Source of the DNA: Chloroflexi bacterium HGW-Chloroflexi-9
GTDB lineage: Bacteria; Chloroflexota; Dehalococcoidia; UBA2979
Assembly: GCA_002840675.1 (NCBI GenBank)
Contig: PHBR01000026.1
Location: 1-43,745 of the forward strand
Length of the DNA: 43,745 nt
Direction: 5' to 3'
Numbering within the stretch: position 1 is the stretch's first letter; each line of letters begins with the position of its first letter. Below are positions 40,289 through 43,745 of this stretch, piece after piece. Under the pieces are notes generated by a model that was given only the letters and a program-made list of their open reading frames with translations, searched no databases and had not been told where the DNA came from. Position numbers and translations under genes: made by a program.

Positions 40289-41941
40289 TTACTTCTTGCG
40301 GGCCAGCACCTCGTCCGCCGCGCGCACGCCGGTGATGGCGCCACCCTCCATGTAGCCCTGGAAGTCCTGCGTGGTGTGCTCGCCGGCGAAGTGGATGCGC
40401 CCCTGCGGGGTCGCCTCGTAGCCACCAAACGCCGAGTACTGGCCAGGCCGGTAGTAGGAGTAGGCCAGCCGCAGGTTGGGGTCGCGGTGCTGCACGGAGA
40501 GCGTGGCCCGACCGTTCCACTGCGCGCCGAGGCCTGGGAACACCGGCTCGATCTGGCCGAGGAACCCCTGCGCCGCCTGCGATACCTGCTGATCCGGCGT
40601 CCCGGAATACGCGATGTTCGTGGAGATCGCGCCAGTCACATCGCCGCCCGTGTAGTCGACCATGATGCCGCTCGCGCCGGCCTGGCCGCGCGTGACTTCC
40701 CAGGTCGCCTGGTAGCCGGTGTCGGAGTAGGTCGCGCCGTTGCTCTTCCCCCAGGGGCCGGACTGATTCCAGTAGCGGGAGGTGAACTGCAACTGCAGTT
40801 TGCCGTTGCGCCCGGCGCCCAGTTCCGTGATCGCCTGCTCCTTGCGCGCATCGAACCCGGCGCCTGAGCGGTCCAGCGTCCGGAGCACGGCGAAGGGCAG
40901 CGTGAGGATGGCGCGCTCGGCGCGCACCACGCGGGCCGGCCCCTGGCCGTTCGGCCCGGTGCGGAAGGTCAGGCGCACCTCGCCGGTGTCCTGCGCAATC
41001 GTGCTGAGCCGCCAGCCAAGGCGGACCGGCTCCGGCAGCGACGCAGCGATCACCTCGGGCAACTGCTGGTTCCCGCCCACGATGTGGTAGCGCTCGTCCG
41101 AGACGCCGAACAGCGAGGCCGCCGCGGCGGAGGTGCCGTACCCGAGCAGGTAGACCAGGTTCAGCGCGGACTGGTCAGCCGTCTCGGCGCCGAACTCGAT
41201 GTTGTACGCGACGTCCAGCAACTGCCCCATGCGCGAGGCGTGCCCGCCCGGGACGCGCGTCTCGATCCACTCGTAGAGCGACATGAGGTCCAGGGCCCGG
41301 CCGGCGTCCGTGCCGGTGTCCCACGTCGTCGGGTAGCCGGCCGCCTTCAGGTCCGCCTTCGTGGCGTTGTAGACGGCGCGGAAGTCAGCATCCGCCTCCG
41401 CCTTCGAGTAGTAGCCACCGAAGAAGTAGTAGGTGTCTTCTGTCCCGCGCGGCTCCGCCTTCGGCAGGTCGACCAGGTTGAGACGGAACCGCTGCGCCAG
41501 CTGCTGGATGGTCCCGTGGCCGGTGTCGATCAGTTCACCGCCCCACTCGCTCACCTGCCCGTCCGCCCATGAGGTGGTGTTCGAGTACATGCGGCCGCCG
41601 ATGCGGTCCGACGCTTCGTACACGCGGGCGGCGATGCCCCTGTCCGCGAGCGTCAGCGCCGCCGAGAGCCCGGCGATGCCCGCGCCCACGATCACGACCG
41701 GGTGCACGCCGTCCGTGTCGTCCGAGGCCTCCGCGCGGAGCCCAGGCAGCGCGGCAGCAGCCGCGAGTCCGGCACCAACGGCGGCGGTGCGGGCGAGAAA
41801 GGTGCGCCGGTCCATCGATCGATCCATCGAGCGCTCGGCACGCATCTCACGGAGGGCGGCGGGCGTCACGCCCAGGGCGTCGGCGGAGCGGAACTCCTCA
41901 GCGAGGCCGGCGAGCGCGCGCAGCAGCGGAGTACGGGGCAT
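40289..41941 (-). CDS. Tat-exported flavin monoamine oxidase
   Basis: A 550-residue FAD-dependent amine oxidase. Residues 1-44 are a short helical region (LLRALAGLAEEFRSADALG), followed by a twin-arginine signal (DRRTFLA, Arg45-46, then an Ala-rich core). The FAD-binding motif is VIVGAGIAGLSAALTL (83-98) with VYEASDRIGGRM. The C-terminal FAD motif GRIHFAGEHT and GYMEGGAITGVRAAD complete the family pattern. Export through Tat fits a folded flavoprotein. The long form is preferred because helical sequence before the Tat signal is common in this group; a start at 41827 is possible. The substrate amine is unknown. Confidence 0.93.
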   Translation of the reverse strand: MPRTPLLRALAGLAEEFRSADALGVTPAALREMRAERSMDRSMDRRTFLARTAAVGAGLAAAAALPGLRAEASDDTDGVHPVVIVGAGIAGLSAALTLADRGIAARVYEASDRIGGRMYSNTTSWADGQVSEWGGELIDTGHGTIQQLAQRFRLNLVDLPKAEPRGTEDTYYFFGGYYSKAEADADFRAVYNATKADLKAAGYPTTWDTGTDAGRALDLMSLYEWIETRVPGGHASRMGQLLDVAYNIEFGAETADQSALNLVYLLGYGTSAAAASLFGVSDERYHIVGGNQQLPEVIAASLPEPVRLGWRLSTIAQDTGEVRLTFRTGPNGQGPARVVRAERAILTLPFAVLRTLDRSGAGFDARKEQAITELGAGRNGKLQLQFTSRYWNQSGPWGKSNGATYSDTGYQATWEVTRGQAGASGIMVDYTGGDVTGAISTNIAYSGTPDQQVSQAAQGFLGQIEPVFPGLGAQWNGRATLSVQHRDPNLRLAYSYYRPGQYSAFGGYEATPQGRIHFAGEHTTQDFQGYMEGGAITGVRAADEVLARKK

Positions 41942-42131
41942 GGCGGAATCCTTCGGGATACGACAGCAGACGGAGCCGCGACCTTAGCGTGACCGCTCCA
42001 TCGGCTTCCAGACGTGCACCGAACCCCGAGACGCCTCACGCGGGGGCTTTACCCAATCTCCACCGCGGCCGGCCGCAATCTGCCGGACGGGCCCGTCGCG
42101 CCCGCGATCCCACCGCCTGAATCGCCATCGT

Positions 42132-42143
42132 TATACTCGCGCC
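42132..42143 (+). promoter_or_regulatory. TATACTCGCGCC promoter-like element ahead of enoyl-CoA hydratase
   Basis: TATACT at 42132-42137 lies 37 bp before the ATG and is followed by CGCGCC, exactly as at 7113. Both genes also share a GAGGCG site before the start codon. No -35 box is evident. The rest of the 232-bp gap after the amine oxidase start shows nothing else firm. Confidence 0.5.
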
Positions 42144-42173
42144 GACCCCGGCGACCAGCCTGCGAGGCGTGCC

Positions 42174-43040
42174 ATGACCGAGCCATACCGACCCGACCTG
42201 TTCGCGGACGCCCAGGCCGTCCAGGTGGAGCGCGAGGGACGCGTCGGCATCGTCCGGTGGAACCGCCCGGACCGGCTGAACGCGATGAACAGCACGATGT
42301 ACGCCGAGTGGATCGAGGCTTACGACACCTTCAACGCGGACCCGGATATCGGCGCGGTGGTGACCACGGGCAACGGCCGCGCCTACAGCGCCGGCGCGGA
42401 CGTCGGCGGGTTCGAGCGCTCCTTCACCGGCGCGGAGGCGCCAAAGGAGAAGGTGGCGCCGCACGCGCCCTTCGCGCCCTGGTACATGGCGGACGGAAAG
42501 CCCACCGACGCGGCGATGAACGGGCTGGCGATCGGGATCGGGTTCACCTCGATCCTCTGGTACGACGTGATCATGGCCTCGACGCAGGCGCAGTTCTCGG
42601 CGCGCTTCGCGGCGATCGGCCTGACGCCGGAGCTGAACTCCTCGTGGATGCTGCCGAAGTTGATCGGCGTGCAGAAGTCGAAGGAGATGATGCTCACCGG
42701 CCGCATCTGGAACGCGCACGAGACGCAGGACCTGGGCCTGGTGCGCGAGGTCGTCGAGCACGAGGACTTGCTCCCGAGGGCGATCGCGAAGGCGGCGGAG
42801 ATCGCGACGAACCCGGACTCCACCCTCCGCGTGATCAAGCGGATGCTGATGGAGGACCTGCTGACGAACGACCTCAGCACGATCGACCGGCGGTCCAGCA
42901 AGAACTTCGCGGACGCGCGCAAGACGGCGGAGCACCGTGAGGCGCTGTACGCGATCCGGGAGAAGCGCGCACCTCGCTACCACGATGTCGACTACATGCA
43001 GGACCTGACGGCGCGCGTGGAGCGCGGCGAGGCCCGCTAG
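42174..43040 (+). CDS. Enoyl-CoA hydratase/isomerase (crotonase family)
   Basis: A 288-residue crotonase-family protein. GIVRWNRPDRLNAMNSTMY is the first signature. The oxyanion-hole loops are GRAYSAGADVGGF (68-80) and MNGLAIGIG (115-123). Glu153 in GLTPELNSSWMLPKLIG stands at the place of a catalytic Glu; the other hydratase Glu is not obvious in the second loop, so isomerase or another crotonase reaction is possible. The C-terminus carries TRKDPD-like helices and TLRVIKRMLMEDLLTND. It is cytoplasmic and monocistronic with its own promoter. It may work with the CoA-transferase and dehydrogenase set elsewhere in the window. Confidence 0.92.
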   Translation: MTEPYRPDLFADAQAVQVEREGRVGIVRWNRPDRLNAMNSTMYAEWIEAYDTFNADPDIGAVVTTGNGRAYSAGADVGGFERSFTGAEAPKEKVAPHAPFAPWYMADGKPTDAAMNGLAIGIGFTSILWYDVIMASTQAQFSARFAAIGLTPELNSSWMLPKLIGVQKSKEMMLTGRIWNAHETQDLGLVREVVEHEDLLPRAIAKAAEIATNPDSTLRVIKRMLMEDLLTNDLSTIDRRSSKNFADARKTAEHREALYAIREKRAPRYHDVDYMQDLTARVERGEAR

Positions 43041-43407
43041 GTCGGTCGCTCGGCGCGACGGCCGGGGTTGCGCGCCGCCGGTGCCGACGACGGGGCTGAA
43101 GCGTACGAGCGGGGCGGCCCCTCCCTCCAGCCGGGTATCCCGGCTACGCCGCGACGGGCCAGACCGCGGAGGGGATGCCCTCAGCGGGACGCCTGCACCG
43201 GGAGCCAGCGACGAGGGCGCTCCACGAAAGATTCACGATCTGCAGCCCCCGTTTCGCCTCGGGGTGCGTTATGGTGGATGCACCGGTCACGAGGCCGGGT
43301 CTCTCGGTCCGCACTGGGTCTCATCCGAACTCCACGTCGCGCGCTGCTGGGATCATGTTCGTTCCGCCTGTCGAGGTGGAGTTGCTGGCGCAAGCCGGCG
43401 TGGAGTG
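43041..43407 (+). other. Gene-free stretch, possible long 5' leader of the RRM gene
   Basis: I find no convincing gene in these 367 bp. It contains a CCCCG/CGGGG stem near 43247-43265 and AT-richer patches around 43225-43240. Genes for RRM and cold-shock proteins often have long structured leaders, so this may be one, but no promoter could be fixed. Confidence 0.3.
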
Positions 43408-43745
43408 ATGTTTCAGTTGGGTAATCGAATGTATGTGGGGAATCTCCCCTTCACGGCGACCGCTGCCGAAATCGAGCAGTTGTTCGCGCAGTACGGCGAG
43501 GTCATCTCGTGCGTCCTTCCGACCGACCGCGAGACCGGCCGGCCGCGTGGCTTCGGCTTCGTTGAGATGGCTGAGGCTGACGCTGCCAAGGCGATGCGCG
43601 CCCTGGACGGCACCCAGTTCGGTGGCCGTGCGCTGAAGGTCAATGAGGCCCAGGCGCGCGAAGAGCGACCGCGCGGTGGTGGCGGTGGCTACGGTGGTGG
43701 CGGCGGCGGCTACGGCGGCGGCGGCGGCGGTGGTGGCTACGGTGG
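43408..43745 (+). CDS. RRM RNA-binding protein with Gly-rich tail (3' truncated)
   Basis: The frame opens at ATG 43408 (MFQLGNRMYVGNLPF) and runs off the window after 112 residues. One RNA recognition motif covers about residues 8-85: RNP2 MYVGNLPF, ETGRPRGFGFVEM with RNP1, and GGRALKVNEA. A tail of GGGGGYGG repeats follows. Such single-RRM, Gly-rich proteins (cyanobacterial Rbp type) bind RNA and are often cold-induced. GNR before MYVGNL is usual in homologues, which favours 43408 over the ATG at 43429, though its binding site GGAG is only two bases away. Confidence 0.9.
   Translation, partial: MFQLGNRMYVGNLPFTATAAEIEQLFAQYGEVISCVLPTDRETGRPRGFGFVEMAEADAAKAMRALDGTQFGGRALKVNEAQAREERPRGGGGGYGGGGGGYGGGGGGGGYG

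Noticed and set aside
43175-43408. 77-residue frame ending at the RRM start (TGATG)
   Set aside because: No ribosome binding site and no recognisable pattern; more likely leader sequence.

Overview
The window is about 43.7 kb of very GC-rich bacterial DNA. It has tightly packed genes, frequent GTG starts, many lipoproteins ending in a lipobox Cys, and a catabolic gene set (several CaiB/BaiF CoA-transferases, MmgE/PrpD, acyl-CoA dehydrogenase, enoyl-CoA hydratase, MFS carriers). This suits an aerobic, heterotrophic member of the Chloroflexota (Dehalococcoidia or Tepidiformia-like) or a similar high-GC lineage. That placement is inference from gene content and style; no rRNA is present.

Layout. 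1-2.7 kb: end of a LuxR regulator, a small conserved protein and an ABC-2 exporter, closed by a perfect hairpin. 2.7-10.7 kb: an amidohydrolase remnant, three MFS transporters, an MBL-fold hydrolase, a small membrane protein, an MmgE/PrpD protein and a sortase-like lipoprotein that lacks the sortase Cys. 10.7-21.1 kb: a carboxylic-acid/CoA region. It has two paralogous pairs of family III CoA-transferase genes, one pair with its first member fused behind an acyl-CoA dehydrogenase, plus two alpha/beta hydrolases and a gamma-carbonic-anhydrase-like protein. A perfect 8+5+8 palindrome lies between the divergent CoA-transferase and hydrolase genes.

21.1-28.8 kb: a copper/redox region. One minus-strand run encodes a cupredoxin lipoprotein, a 52-residue Cys/Met protein, an ECF sigma factor with a CorE-like Cys-rich tail, a His-rich CopB-type ATPase, a SHOCT protein and a cytochrome c. 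It is flanked by another lipoprotein, a polytopic COX1/NnrS-like protein with a near-consensus promoter, and a second cupredoxin.

29.0-40.2 kb: accessory DNA stacked on a tRNA-Gly(CCC) gene. The 3' half of the tRNA (anticodon loop to CCA) occurs three times: intact at 40111-40186, as a perfect 45-bp repeat at 32378, and as a diverged copy at 28977. The inner element (32.4-40.1 kb) carries a tyrosine integrase with a LexA-type box on its promoter, two small proteins, a rolling-circle-type Rep, a small Cys protein, tandem GC-rich repeats and a restriction-modification operon. The operon has an amino-methyltransferase, a circularly permuted cytosine-5 methyltransferase and a DUF3883-type nuclease. 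The outer segment (29.0-32.4 kb) carries a BTAD regulator, a rhodanese and a DUF1059 protein and has no integrase.

40.2-43.7 kb: chromosomal flank with a Tat-exported flavin amine oxidase, an enoyl-CoA hydratase and the start of a Gly-rich RRM protein that runs off the end.
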